From UMGS172 sp964634675 (GTDB lineage: Bacteria; Bacillota; Clostridia; Oscillospirales; Acutalibacteraceae), in assembly GCA_964634675.1 (NCBI GenBank), contig CAZWLH010000060.1, positions 1 to 9,540 on the forward strand: DNA of 9,540 nt. Direction: 5' to 3'. The translations under genes and the position numbers were made by a program. Of this stretch, positions 1-7,937 are shown in pieces. Below the pieces are notes generated by a model that was not told where the DNA came from, did not search any database, and saw nothing but the letters and a program-made list of their open reading frames with translations. Numbering within the stretch: the first letter of the stretch is position 1; every line of letters starts with the position of its first letter.

Positions 1-111
1 ATGGACGTTGAGCTTATCACTCCTATCGCTATCGAAGAGGGTCTCCGCTTCGCTATCCGTGAGGGTGGACGTACTGTTGGTTCGGGCGTTGTTACCGCTA
101 TCAACGGCTAA
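1..111 (+). CDS. tuf: Elongation factor Tu, C-terminal fragment (5' end outside window)
   Basis: These are the last 36 codons of EF-Tu, the GTPase that delivers aminoacyl-tRNA to the ribosome. The reading frame is open from base 1 and ends at TAA 109-111. The translation contains ELITPIAIEEGLRFAIREGG followed by RTVGSGVVTAING, the invariant end of EF-Tu domain III, the beta-barrel that contacts tRNA and EF-Ts. The ATG at base 1 is an internal methionine, not a start, because the GTPase domain and domain II must lie upstream of the window. A strong terminator follows 22 bases after the stop, so tuf ends its transcript here and is not joined to secA. Confidence 0.96.
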   Translation: MDVELITPIAIEEGLRFAIREGGRTVGSGVVTAING

Positions 112-133
112 TTTCAAGTCTTGACTTGCTTTG

Positions 134-165
134 TCCCCACCGCATTTTTTGCGGTGGGGATTTTT
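134..165 (+). terminator. Rho-independent terminator of tuf
   Basis: A 10-bp perfect stem (134-143 pairs with 151-160, core CCCCACCGC/GCGGTGGGG) closes a 7-base loop and is followed by TTTTT at 161-165 and a further T run near 168-172. It lies just after the tuf stop codon and should end that transcript before secA. Confidence 0.93.
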
Positions 166-205
166 AATTTTTCAATAAAGCAACGTTTTTTAGCTGATTT
201 TCGGG

Positions 206-230
206 AAACATACGAAAATTGCGTATTTTT
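206..230 (+). terminator. Weak hairpin with T-run between tuf and secA
   Basis: ATACG at 210-214 pairs with CGTAT at 222-226 around a 7-base loop. AAA at 206-208 can add pairs with TTT at 228-230 beyond a C/T mismatch. The 3' arm runs into a series of Ts (226-232). It could be a backup terminator for tuf. The short AT-rich stem makes this uncertain. Confidence 0.3.
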
Positions 231-270
231 TTGAAATCCGACGTTAAAAGTGACCGAAAAATGCTTTTCT

Positions 271-298
271 TTTTAACAAATATGTGATAAACTATAAA
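271..298 (+). promoter_or_regulatory. Candidate secA promoter (weak)
   Basis: A -10-like TATAAA at 293-298 is preceded, 16 bases upstream, by a poor -35-like TTTTAA at 271-276. The tract from about 265 to 335 is very AT-rich and contains other TATA-like words, for example TATAAT at 329-334, but that one would start transcription on top of the secA ribosome binding site. A secA promoter is expected here because a terminator separates it from tuf. The exact site is a guess. Confidence 0.3.
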
Positions 299-352
299 AG
301 AATATATAAAACAAGCCGAAAGGCAATATATAATTTCAGAGGAGAAGCTAAA

Positions 353-3079
353 ATGGTTTTTTTAAAGAAACTTTTCGGAAGTTACAGCGAAAAAGCAATC
401 AAAAGTATAATGCCGCTTCAGCAGCAGGTTTTGGCACTTGAGGATAAGTATTCGGCAATGAGCGATGAGGAGCTTTGCTCGATGACCGATAAATTCAAGG
501 CTCAGCTGAACGAGGGTAAGCCGCTTGATGCGATATTGCCTGATGCCTTTGCAGTTTGCAGAGAGGCGAGCCGGCGAGTCCTCTCGATGAAGCATTTCCC
601 CGTGCAGATCCTCGGCGGTATAATTCTTCATCAGGGACGAATCAGCGAAATGAGAACCGGTGAGGGTAAGACCCTTGTTGCGACTCTTCCGGCATATCTC
701 AATGCGCTTACGGGAAAAGGTGTGCATATCGTCACGGTCAACGACTATCTTGCCCGACGTGACAGCGAATGGATGGGAAAGCTTTACAGATTTTTGGGTC
801 TTACCGTCGGTCTTGTCGTTCCGGGAATGAGTAACGATGAAAAGAAGGCGGCCTATGCCGCAGACATCACCTATTGCACAAACAACGAGCTCGGCTTCGA
901 CTATCTGCGTGACAATATGGTGATATATAAAGAGCAGCGTGTTCAGAGAGGTCATAACTTTGCCATTGTCGACGAGGTCGACTCGATTCTTATCGATGAG
1001 GCGAGAACTCCGCTCATCATCTCGGGCAGAGGGGATAAGTCCTCAGAGCTTTATACCTCGGCCAATAAGCTTGCGCGCGGTCTTAAATGTGTCCGCATAC
1101 GCGAGACCGATGATAAAAAGAGTGACGAGGAGCTTAACATCGACGGTGATTATGTTGTCGACGAGAAGGCCAAGACCTGCACTCTCACTCCCTCGGGCGT
1201 TAAAAAGGCAGAGGAATTTTTCGGCATTGACAACCTTAACGATCCCGAAAATATTGCGATATCCCACCATATTCAGCAGGCGATCCGCGCCCACGGCATT
1301 ATGAAGCGTGATGTCGACTATGTCGTTAAGGACGGAGAGGTGCTGATAGTCGATGAATTTACGGGTCGTATTATGTACGGCCGCCGTTATAACGAAGGTC
1401 TGCATCAGGCTATTGAGGCCAAAGAGGGCGTAAAGATAGCACACGAATCCAAGACTCTTGCAACCATAACCTTCCAGAACTTTTTCCGTCTTTACAACAA
1501 GCTTTCGGGTATGACCGGTACGGCCATGACCGAGGAGGCTGAATTCAGACAGATTTACAAGCTCGATGTTGTCGAAATCCCGACCAATAAGCCGGTTATC
1601 CGCAACGACCTGCAGGATGTCATTTATAAGACCGAAAAGGCCAAGTTCAATGCGGTTATACAGAACGTTGCCGAGTGTCACGAAAAGGGACAGCCGGTGC
1701 TTGTCGGTACTATTTCAATCGAAAAATCCGAGCTTCTGAGCTCGATGCTCAAGAAGCAGGGCATTAAGCATAACGTCCTCAATGCAAAGCATCACGACCG
1801 TGAGGCCGAGATAATCGCACAGGCAGGTAAATTCGGCGCCGTTACCATTGCCACCAATATGGCAGGACGAGGAACCGACATTATGCTCGGCGGTAATGCC
1901 GAATATTTGGCAAAATCCGAGCTTCGCAAGGCCGGACTCTCCGAGGAGCTTATTTCGGCAGCTACCGGCTTTGCCGATACCGACGATGCCGATATTTTAA
2001 ACGCCCGTGAGCTTTACCGCTCACATTATGAGCACTTCAAGGCCGAGATAGCACCCGAAGCCGAAAAGGTCAGAGAGGTAGGCGGTCTGTTCATAATCGG
2101 TACCGAGCGCCACGAATCCCGCCGTATCGACAATCAGCTCAGAGGACGTGCAGGCCGTCAGGGCGACCCCGGCTCGAGCCGCTTTTATGTCTCGCTCGAG
2201 GATGATCTTATGCGCCTGTTCGGCGGTGAGCGTATCTATGCTATGATGGAGATGCTCAAGATCGACGAAAATATGCCCATCGAAAACGGTATGATCTCAA
2301 AGTCGCTCGAGGGCGCACAGCAGAAGATCGAGGGCAGAAACTTCGGCATAAGAAAGAACGTGCTCGAATACGACGATGTTATGAATAAGCAGCGTGAGCT
2401 GATCTATGCTCAGCGTAACCGTGTGCTCGATGGTGAGGACATAAAGGAAACCGTCCGCAAGATGATAGCCGACACCGTCGATTCGGCAGTAGCGCTTTAT
2501 CTTGTCGGCGATATCGCCGATGATTGGAAGATAGACGGTCTCAGGGACTATTTCAGAGGCTGGCTCACCGGTGATGACGATCTCAGGTTCTCGGTTGAGG
2601 AGCTTAACCGTCTCGAAAAGTCGGATGTTGCCGAGCTGCTCAAAAACAAGGCTTTCGGAATATGCGACGCCAAGGAAGAGGAATACGGCAGTGAAATGAT
2701 GCGTGAGATAGAGCGTGTTATGCTGCTTCGCAGTGTCGATACTCATTGGATGGAGCATATCGATGCAATGGACGAGCTGAGACAGGGAATCGGTCTGCGC
2801 GCTTACGGTCAGCATAACCCCGTTGTCGAATACCGCAACGAGGGATACGATATGTTCAGCGCCATGACCGATGCTATCAGAGAAGAAACCGCCAAGACGG
2901 TGCTTTGTGCGAGAATTCGCCGTGCCGATGAGGAGCCGAAACGCGAAAAGGTAGCCGAGGAGGAAACTACGGCGAAAAACGCAACGGTGAGAGGCAAGGG
3001 TGTTGTCGGCAAAAACGCTCCCTGCCCCTGTGGAAGCGGCCTTAAGTATAAGCGTTGCTGCGGAAAGGATATCGACTAA
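353..3079 (+). CDS. secA: Preprotein translocase ATPase SecA
   Basis: SecA is the ATPase that pushes unfolded preproteins through the SecYEG channel at the cytoplasmic membrane. The 908-residue product has the whole family layout. NBD1 carries Walker A (TGEGKT, residues 102-107) and the DEVD Walker B (207-210), followed by IDEARTPLIISG at the start of the preprotein-binding domain. NBD2 includes GTERHESRRIDNQLRGRAGR near 583-602, and helical scaffold and wing regions follow. The C-terminal tail ends in a SEC-C zinc motif, CPCGSGL then RCC (Cys 891, 893, 902, 903), which in studied SecA proteins binds SecB or the ribosome. The start at 353 has AGAGGAG (338-344) eight bases upstream. A GTG at 284 would add 23 residues of non-family sequence and lacks a ribosome binding site, so I rejected it. 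The stop directly abuts the next gene. Confidence 0.98.
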   Translation: MVFLKKLFGSYSEKAIKSIMPLQQQVLALEDKYSAMSDEELCSMTDKFKAQLNEGKPLDAILPDAFAVCREASRRVLSMKHFPVQILGGIILHQGRISEMRTGEGKTLVATLPAYLNALTGKGVHIVTVNDYLARRDSEWMGKLYRFLGLTVGLVVPGMSNDEKKAAYAADITYCTNNELGFDYLRDNMVIYKEQRVQRGHNFAIVDEVDSILIDEARTPLIISGRGDKSSELYTSANKLARGLKCVRIRETDDKKSDEELNIDGDYVVDEKAKTCTLTPSGVKKAEEFFGIDNLNDPENIAISHHIQQAIRAHGIMKRDVDYVVKDGEVLIVDEFTGRIMYGRRYNEGLHQAIEAKEGVKIAHESKTLATITFQNFFRLYNKLSGMTGTAMTEEAEFRQIYKLDVVEIPTNKPVIRNDLQDVIYKTEKAKFNAVIQNVAECHEKGQPVLVGTISIEKSELLSSMLKKQGIKHNVLNAKHHDREAEIIAQAGKFGAVTIATNMAGRGTDIMLGGNAEYLAKSELRKAGLSEELISAATGFADTDDADILNARELYRSHYEHFKAEIAPEAEKVREVGGLFIIGTERHESRRIDNQLRGRAGRQGDPGSSRFYVSLEDDLMRLFGGERIYAMMEMLKIDENMPIENGMISKSLEGAQQKIEGRNFGIRKNVLEYDDVMNKQRELIYAQRNRVLDGEDIKETVRKMIADTVDSAVALYLVGDIADDWKIDGLRDYFRGWLTGDDDLRFSVEELNRLEKSDVAELLKNKAFGICDAKEEEYGSEMMREIERVMLLRSVDTHWMEHIDAMDELRQGIGLRAYGQHNPVVEYRNEGYDMFSAMTDAIREETAKTVLCARIRRADEEPKREKVAEEETTAKNATVRGKGVVGKNAPCPCGSGLKYKRCCGKDID

Positions 3080-3706
3080 ATGCACATTCCGTCGACCTGC
3101 ACGCAAAAAATAGAGGTGCTTTCCTTTGACCGTGCATTGCAAGAGGAACAGACTGCATTTCATAATTATGACGGCAACAAATGGTTGTATGTCCCCTGTA
3201 AATACTCGGAATACCGTTATATTTTGGGTACAAAGGGCAAAAATCCGCTTATCTGCATAGGCATAAACCCATCGACCGCCGAGCCCGACAACCTCGACAA
3301 TACCTTGAAAAGTGTTGAAAGAATAGCGAATTTTAACGGATACGATTCCTTTATTATGTTCAACGTTTATCCGCAGAGAGCGACCGCCCCCGACGATATG
3401 GACAAAGAACTCAACCTGCATATGCACAATGAAAATATGAAGGCGTTCGAGTACATACTCTCATCATATAAGGACGGTTATAAGCCGGCGGTTTGGGCGG
3501 CGTGGGGCACCGTTATAGAAAAGCGACCCTATTTGAAGGAATGTGTTAAGGATATGGTGGTAAGAGGTCAGCACTATGATGCCAAGTGGTACACGGTCGG
3601 CGCGCGCTCAAAGGCCAAGGGACATCCTCATCATCCGCTCTATTTGAGAAAGGACAGTCTTACCGAAAGCTTTGACGGGATCTCCGATTACCTCGACACG
3701 CTTTAA
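3080..3706 (+). CDS. DUF1643 family protein
   Basis: A 208-residue protein of the uncharacterised DUF1643 family; no biochemical function is established. Family-like motifs in order are a YRYILG strand (45-50), INPSTAEPDN with following aspartate/asparagine residues (62-71 and on), FNVYPQRAT (94-102), WAAWG (139-143) and the C-terminal GHPHHPLYL (181-189). Conserved polar residues and the histidines suggest an enzyme or nucleotide-binding fold, but that is inference. About 40 residues precede the first family motif. There is no signal peptide or membrane segment, so it is probably cytoplasmic. The ATG follows the secA TAA with no gap, and AAGGA (3065-3069, inside the end of secA) lies ten bases upstream, so translation is probably coupled to secA. 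I see no clear terminator after it. Confidence 0.8.
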   Translation: MHIPSTCTQKIEVLSFDRALQEEQTAFHNYDGNKWLYVPCKYSEYRYILGTKGKNPLICIGINPSTAEPDNLDNTLKSVERIANFNGYDSFIMFNVYPQRATAPDDMDKELNLHMHNENMKAFEYILSSYKDGYKPAVWAAWGTVIEKRPYLKECVKDMVVRGQHYDAKWYTVGARSKAKGHPHHPLYLRKDSLTESFDGISDYLDTL

Positions 3707-3809
3707 AGTCCGATGTTTTTCTATAAAAGCTGTCTGAAAGAAAACCGCTGTCACGTTATGGTACCGCATCATAAATTGTTTTCCTAACTTTTTTTAATAG
3801 TAATCTCTA

Positions 3810-3838
3810 TTTAAATCCCTACCGAAATGTGTTATATT
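3810..3838 (+). promoter_or_regulatory. Promoter of the glutaminase-like gene
   Basis: A -35 box TTTAAA (3810-3815) and a -10 box TATATT (3833-3838) are separated by 17 bases, the best spacing for the housekeeping sigma factor. The predicted transcript would start near 3845 and have a leader of about 25 bases, too short for a riboswitch. Confidence 0.6.
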
Positions 3839-3869
3839 AACAAAAGACAAAATACAGGAGGAAAACAAA

Positions 3870-5783
3870 ATGAAAATCAAAGCCTGCTCTGTTCCGCTTA
3901 TTACCGTTGACCCGTTTTTCAGCGTATGGTCGCCGTCGGATAAGCTGACCGATACCTATACCTGCCACTGGACCGGCCGCCGTCATTCTCTGCTCGGTAT
4001 GGTAAGCATTGACAAAAAGCCTTACCGCTTTATGGGACGTATGACTCCGCCTGATATGATAACCTTCAGATATGAGCCCGATGCACTGCCTCAGACCGAT
4101 TTGGAGATCACCCCGACCGCAAGCATATACACCTTTGAAAACGATGCTTTGAAGCTCACGGTCACCTTCAGAACTCCGCTGCTGCTTGACGATCCCGTGC
4201 TTTTTTCATGCCCTGTGTCTTACATTGAATATAATGCCGAGCTTAAGGGTGAGCACGAATTTGCCGTCTATTTTGACGTTTCAACCGAGCTTTGCGCCGA
4301 TTATGAGGGAAGCAGGATAAAATACGGCCGAACCGAAAATTCGCTGTTCTGCGGAAATACGGTTCAAAAGCCGCTCAACCGAAGCGGCGACGATCACCGC
4401 ATCGACTGGGGCTATCTCCACGTAGCACGCAAGGATGCCGTTCCCGCCAACCGCAGATCACGCTATAATTTCTATTGCGGTGTGCCCGTGACCTCGCCCG
4501 ACATCGAGGCCGAATATTCACTGCTCGACCGCACTGCGATAGCCGTCACGTCAAAGGATTTGAACGGAGTTATTCCCATAGCCTATGACGATGTCAAGTC
4601 GATAAGGTATTTCGGAAAAGACCTTGACCCATACTATAAGATTAAATATTCAAGCTTCGATGAAATGCTGAGCTTCGCCGTCAAAGAGTATGACGGCATA
4701 AAATTCAGATGCGAAGCCTTCGACCGAGAGCTTACCGACCGAATGCTCAAGGTCGGAGAAGACTATGCCGCTATCGGTTGCCTTGCCTACCGTCAGGCAA
4801 TCGCCGCTCACAAGATAACCTCGTCTGAAGACGGTCTGCTCTTTTTATCAAAGGAAAACTTCTCAAACGGCTGTATCGCCACGCTCGACGTCACTTATCC
4901 GTCGATTCCTCTGTTTTTGCTTTATAATCCCGAGCTCGTTAAGGGAATGCTCCGTCCGATTGCAAGGTTTGCGAGAAGCGATGCGTGGGAATACGATTTT
5001 GCTCCGCACGATTGCGGACAGTATCCGCTTTGCAACGGTCAGGTATACGGACTTAAAGACGGCAAGCAGCAGCTCTCAATGCAAATGCCGGTCGAGGAGT
5101 GCGCCAACTTTATTCTTTGCGTCGCCGCAGTTTGTGAAGCCGAAAAGGACAACGGCTTCTTGAATGAGGTCGCCGATGTTTCGAAAAAGTGGGCGGATTA
5201 CCTTGTGAAATACGGCTATGACCCCGAAAATCAGCTTTGCACCGACGATTTCGCCGGTCATCTTGCACACAACTGCAACCTGAGTGCCAAGGCGATAGTC
5301 GCATTGGGCGCATATGGAAAGCTCACGGGCGAGGCAGAATATGCAAACCGCGCCAAAGAAATGGCCGACAGATGGTCAAAAGAGGCCGGATCGGCTACAT
5401 CTACCCGTCTTGTTTTCGATAAAGAGAACGGTTGGAGTATGAAATACAATATGGTTTGGGACCGACTTTTAAACCTCGGACTTTTTGACGGTGATATTTA
5501 CGAAAAAGAGGTCAAAACATATTCTGAAAAAATGAACCGCTACGGCGTACCGCTTGACAGCCGCTCGGATTATACCAAGCTTGATTGGATGGCGTGGACG
5601 ACCGTGCTGACCGATGATGCCGATTACAAAGCGGCGGTGTATGCTTCGATTCGTCGTATGATAGAGGAAACCGCCGACCGTGTTCCCATAACCGATTGGT
5701 ATTACAGCTCGACCGCACGTCAGTGCAACTTCCAAAACCGCAGTGTTTTGGGCGGATTCTTCATCAATCTTTTGGCTGAATAA
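3870..5783 (+). CDS. Glutaminase A-like protein (DUF5127/DUF4965/DUF1793 type)
   Basis: This 637-residue protein belongs to the family named for fungal glutaminase A (GtaA), also found in Bacteroides and Firmicutes. The N-terminal VPLITVDPFFSVWSP (8-22) is the DUF4964-like opening, followed by a beta-rich DUF5127 region, the DUF4965 region and a helical DUF1793-like C-terminal half related to six-hairpin (alpha/alpha)6 glycosidases. Diagnostic motifs are YDFAPHDCGQYPLCNGQ (375-391), MPVEEC (about 406-411) and CTDDFAGHLAHN (457-468). Glutamine deamidation is the family label; the bacterial substrate is not established, and a carbohydrate substrate is possible given the fold. The N-terminus shows no signal peptide, unlike the secreted fungal enzyme, so this form is probably cytoplasmic. 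AGGAGG (3856-3861) lies eight bases before the ATG. It is a single-gene unit with its own promoter and terminator. Confidence 0.85.
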   Translation: MKIKACSVPLITVDPFFSVWSPSDKLTDTYTCHWTGRRHSLLGMVSIDKKPYRFMGRMTPPDMITFRYEPDALPQTDLEITPTASIYTFENDALKLTVTFRTPLLLDDPVLFSCPVSYIEYNAELKGEHEFAVYFDVSTELCADYEGSRIKYGRTENSLFCGNTVQKPLNRSGDDHRIDWGYLHVARKDAVPANRRSRYNFYCGVPVTSPDIEAEYSLLDRTAIAVTSKDLNGVIPIAYDDVKSIRYFGKDLDPYYKIKYSSFDEMLSFAVKEYDGIKFRCEAFDRELTDRMLKVGEDYAAIGCLAYRQAIAAHKITSSEDGLLFLSKENFSNGCIATLDVTYPSIPLFLLYNPELVKGMLRPIARFARSDAWEYDFAPHDCGQYPLCNGQVYGLKDGKQQLSMQMPVEECANFILCVAAVCEAEKDNGFLNEVADVSKKWADYLVKYGYDPENQLCTDDFAGHLAHNCNLSAKAIVALGAYGKLTGEAEYANRAKEMADRWSKEAGSATSTRLVFDKENGWSMKYNMVWDRLLNLGLFDGDIYEKEVKTYSEKMNRYGVPLDSRSDYTKLDWMAWTTVLTDDADYKAAVYASIRRMIEETADRVPITDWYYSSTARQCNFQNRSVLGGFFINLLAE

Positions 5784-5787
5784 TAAA

Positions 5788-5821
5788 AAAAGGAAAGCAT
5801 TTTGGTGCTTTCCTTTTGTTA
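5788..5821 (+). terminator. Terminator after the glutaminase-like gene
   Basis: A 12-bp perfect stem (AAAAGGAAAGCA at 5788-5799 pairs with 5806-5817) closes the 6-base loop TTTTGG and ends in TTTT followed by a T-rich tail. It begins five bases after the stop codon. The A-run on the 5' side would also let it work on the opposite strand. Confidence 0.88.
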
Positions 5822-5868
5822 TTTGTGCAAGGAAAAGGCAAAGGATGTCAAAAAATTCGCCCTATCCC

Positions 5869-5897
5869 TTTACATACGGTGATTTTTGATGTAAAAT
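5869..5897 (+). promoter_or_regulatory. Promoter of the nadA-mnmA unit
   Basis: The -35 box TTTACA (5869-5874, five of six consensus bases) and -10 box TAAAAT (5892-5897, five of six) are 17 bases apart. Transcription would start near 5904, leaving a leader of about 23 bases. I see no long inverted repeat that would mark a NAD-responsive repressor site, though a short operator cannot be excluded. Confidence 0.7.
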
Positions 5898-5926
5898 ACA
5901 GATAATAAATTTTAAGGGATGATCTT

Positions 5927-6841
5927 ATGACAGTCAGAGAAATGCAGGACGAAATACTGCGGTTGAAAAAAGAGAACGATGTGTGTATTTTGGCACACGC
6001 TTATCAGTCACGCAGTGTCACCGAAATTGCCGATTATGTCGGGGATTCCTTCGGCTTGAGTGAGCAGGCCGCAAAGGCTCCGCAGGGAAATGTCATAATG
6101 TGCGGTGTCAGATTTATGGCGGAGACCGTTAAAATACTGTCACCCGAAAAGACCGTTTATCTTTCGGCAGGCGATGCAGGCTGTCCTATGGCCGAGCAGC
6201 TGTCTGTTGAGGACGTAAAGCGCCTTAAGGCACAGTATCCGAACGCAAAGGTCGTTGCATATATCAATACCACAGCCGAGCTGAAAACCGTTTGCGATGT
6301 TTGCGTCACATCGGCTTCGGCGTTGAAAATCGTGAAAAGCCTGCTGGAAAAGGATATAATTTTCATTCCCGACATAAATTTGGGCTCATATATTGCTTCG
6401 ATGCTGCCCGAAAAAAATATCATAACGGTGCAGGGCGGATGCCCTTATCACGCATCGGTTACGGGAGAGCAGGCCGAAAAGGCTAAAAAGCTTCACAAAA
6501 ATGCCGAGCTTTTGGTTCATCCCGAGTGCCGTGCCGAGGTCGTGAAATACGCTGATTTCGTCGGAAGCACCACGGCGATTATGAGCTATGCCAAAAAGAG
6601 CGAAAAATCGGAATTTATAATCGGAACCGAAAACAGCATTGTCGAATATTTGCAGTATGAGTGTCCCGATAAGCGCTTCTACCCGCTTTCAAGCTCACTT
6701 TTATGCCGTGATATGAAGCTTACGACATTGCCCGATATTTATAATATTATAAAAGGTATCAACGCCGAGGAAATCGAGCTTTCCGAGGATATAAGGCTCG
6801 GTGCCAAGCGTTGTATTGACGAAATGCTGAGGTTGGGATGA
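5927..6841 (+). CDS. nadA: Quinolinate synthase A
   Basis: NadA condenses iminoaspartate with dihydroxyacetone phosphate to give quinolinate, the precursor for de novo NAD synthesis, using an oxygen-sensitive [4Fe-4S] cluster in the cytoplasm. The 304-residue product has the compact length typical of Firmicutes and archaeal NadA. The three expected cluster cysteines are Cys86 (AGDAGCPMAE), Cys172 (VQGGCPYH) and Cys260 (LLCRDMK); their spacing matches the family. Other family motifs are CGVRFMAETVKILSPEKT (59-76), CVTSASA (126-132), LVHPECRAEV (196-205), VGSTT (212-216) and IIGTE (231-235). AAGGGA (5914-5919) sits seven bases before the ATG. The iminoaspartate producer (nadB) and nadC, its usual neighbours in Clostridia, are absent here. 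The last codons overlap mnmA through ATGA, implying coupled translation. Confidence 0.96.
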   Translation: MTVREMQDEILRLKKENDVCILAHAYQSRSVTEIADYVGDSFGLSEQAAKAPQGNVIMCGVRFMAETVKILSPEKTVYLSAGDAGCPMAEQLSVEDVKRLKAQYPNAKVVAYINTTAELKTVCDVCVTSASALKIVKSLLEKDIIFIPDINLGSYIASMLPEKNIITVQGGCPYHASVTGEQAEKAKKLHKNAELLVHPECRAEVVKYADFVGSTTAIMSYAKKSEKSEFIIGTENSIVEYLQYECPDKRFYPLSSSLLCRDMKLTTLPDIYNIIKGINAEEIELSEDIRLGAKRCIDEMLRLG

Positions 6842-7866
6842 AAGGAAAAGCACTTATAGCGATGAGCGGCGGAGTCGATTCGTCGGTTGCGGCGTTTTTG
6901 ATGAAGCGTGAGGGATACGACTGTATCGGAGCGACTATGCAGCTTTTGGACGGCACCGAAGCGCAGACAGAGGACGCAAGAGCGGTTGCAGATCGCCTGA
7001 GGATGCCGTTTTACGGCTTTGACCTGAGAAAGGAGTTCAAGGCCGCAGTTATCGACGAATTTATACGCTCATATGAAGTCGGCGAAACGCCGAATCCGTG
7101 CGTGGTATGCAATAAAAAGATGAAATTCGGCTTGCTCCTCGAAAAGGCAAGGGAGCTCGGCTGCGACAAGATTGTCACGGGGCACTATGCAAAGGTTGAG
7201 TATTCCGACGGACGCTATTTGCTCAAAAAGGCCGAATCCGCCGAAAAGGATCAGTCATATTTTTTGTATTCGCTGTCGCAGGACACCTTGAGTCGGGTTG
7301 CATTTCCGCTCGGAGCGTATTCAAAGCCGCAAATTCGTGAAATAGCCGAGGAGCTGCAGCTTGTCACTGCAAAAAAGAAGGACAGTCAGGATATTTGCTT
7401 TGTGCCGAACGGCGATTATGTCAGCATTATCGAAAGCTATTCCGAAAAAAAGTATAAAAAGGGAAGCTTTGTCGATACCTCGGGCAAGGTCTTGGGTGAG
7501 CACGGCGGAATAATTCGCTACACCGTGGGTCAAAGAAAGGGCCTCGGGATAGCGCTCGGCCGACCGATGTATGTAAAGAGCAAAAACGTTGCCGAAAACA
7601 GTGTCGTTTTGTGCGACGATTCAGAGCTTTTCGAGAGCGCGCTCACGGCGAGGTCGCTTAACTGGATAGCCTTCGGTGAGCCGCCTGCAAGCTTCAGATG
7701 CTCGGCAAGGATCCGCTACCGCCATGTTGAGGAACCGGCGACGGTGACCGTCAGCGGCGATACGGCGACGGTGACCTTCGACCGTCCGCAAAGGGCTGTC
7801 ACAAGCGGTCAATCGGTGGTGTTTTACGACCGTGATGTCTGCATAGGCGGCGGTGTGATCGTTTAA
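6838..7866 (+). CDS. mnmA: tRNA-specific 2-thiouridylase MnmA
   Basis: MnmA installs the 2-thio group on U34 of the tRNAs for Lys, Glu and Gln, activating the base with ATP and taking sulfur from a persulfide relay that starts at a cysteine desulfurase. The 342-residue product shows the N-terminal PP-loop SGGVDSS (10-16), the catalytic NPCVVCN segment (Cys88, with Cys91), GHYAKV (115-120), and the second catalytic cysteine in DSQDICFVP (Cys187). TVGQRKGLGIA (229-239) opens the C-terminal beta-barrel region. It is slightly shorter than many homologues, mainly in the loop after residue 38. The ATG overlaps the nadA stop by four bases, with GAGG (6829-6832) five bases upstream. A cysteine desulfurase gene, often adjacent to mnmA, is not in this window. 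Confidence 0.96.
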   Translation: MKGKALIAMSGGVDSSVAAFLMKREGYDCIGATMQLLDGTEAQTEDARAVADRLRMPFYGFDLRKEFKAAVIDEFIRSYEVGETPNPCVVCNKKMKFGLLLEKARELGCDKIVTGHYAKVEYSDGRYLLKKAESAEKDQSYFLYSLSQDTLSRVAFPLGAYSKPQIREIAEELQLVTAKKKDSQDICFVPNGDYVSIIESYSEKKYKKGSFVDTSGKVLGEHGGIIRYTVGQRKGLGIALGRPMYVKSKNVAENSVVLCDDSELFESALTARSLNWIAFGEPPASFRCSARIRYRHVEEPATVTVSGDTATVTFDRPQRAVTSGQSVVFYDRDVCIGGGVIV

Positions 7867-7885
7867 CGCCAACTGCTTTAAACTT

Positions 7886-7925
7886 AAAAAGTCCGTTCAC
7901 TTAAAAAGAGGTGAACGGACTTTTT
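7886..7925. terminator. Bidirectional terminator between mnmA and the serine hydrolase gene
   Basis: A 15-bp perfect stem (7886-7900 pairs with 7911-7925, core GTCCGTTCAC/GTGAACGGAC) closes a 10-base loop. Five As on the 5' side and five Ts on the 3' side give a T-run on either strand, so it can stop both the nadA-mnmA transcript and the convergent serine hydrolase transcript. It starts 20 bases after the mnmA stop and ends 12 bases from the hydrolase stop. Confidence 0.93.
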
Positions 7926-7937
7926 CGGTTGAATGTA

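Noticed and set aside
284..352. In-frame GTG start giving a 23-residue N-terminal extension of SecA
   Set aside because: There is no ribosome binding site before 284, the extra residues are not family-like, and the ATG at 353 has AGAGGAG at ideal spacing and begins the normal SecA N-terminus.
362..955. 197-codon minus-strand ORF inside secA
   Set aside because: It lies wholly antisense to a certain gene, has no family-like motifs and reflects codon bias in the opposite frame.
1043..1681. 212-codon minus-strand ORF inside secA
   Set aside because: Antisense shadow of conserved SecA domains, without recognisable protein features.
2297..3427. 376-codon minus-strand ORF across the end of secA and the DUF1643 gene
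   Set aside because: Long, but antisense to two genes with clear family motifs; its translation resembles no family I know.
3707..3809. Terminator after the DUF1643 gene
   Set aside because: There are T-rich runs, but I could not find a stem before any of them, so none is annotated.
5784..5926. Riboswitch or NAD-responsive operator upstream of nadA
   Set aside because: The predicted leader is only about 23 bases and I found no convincing inverted repeat beyond the preceding terminator.
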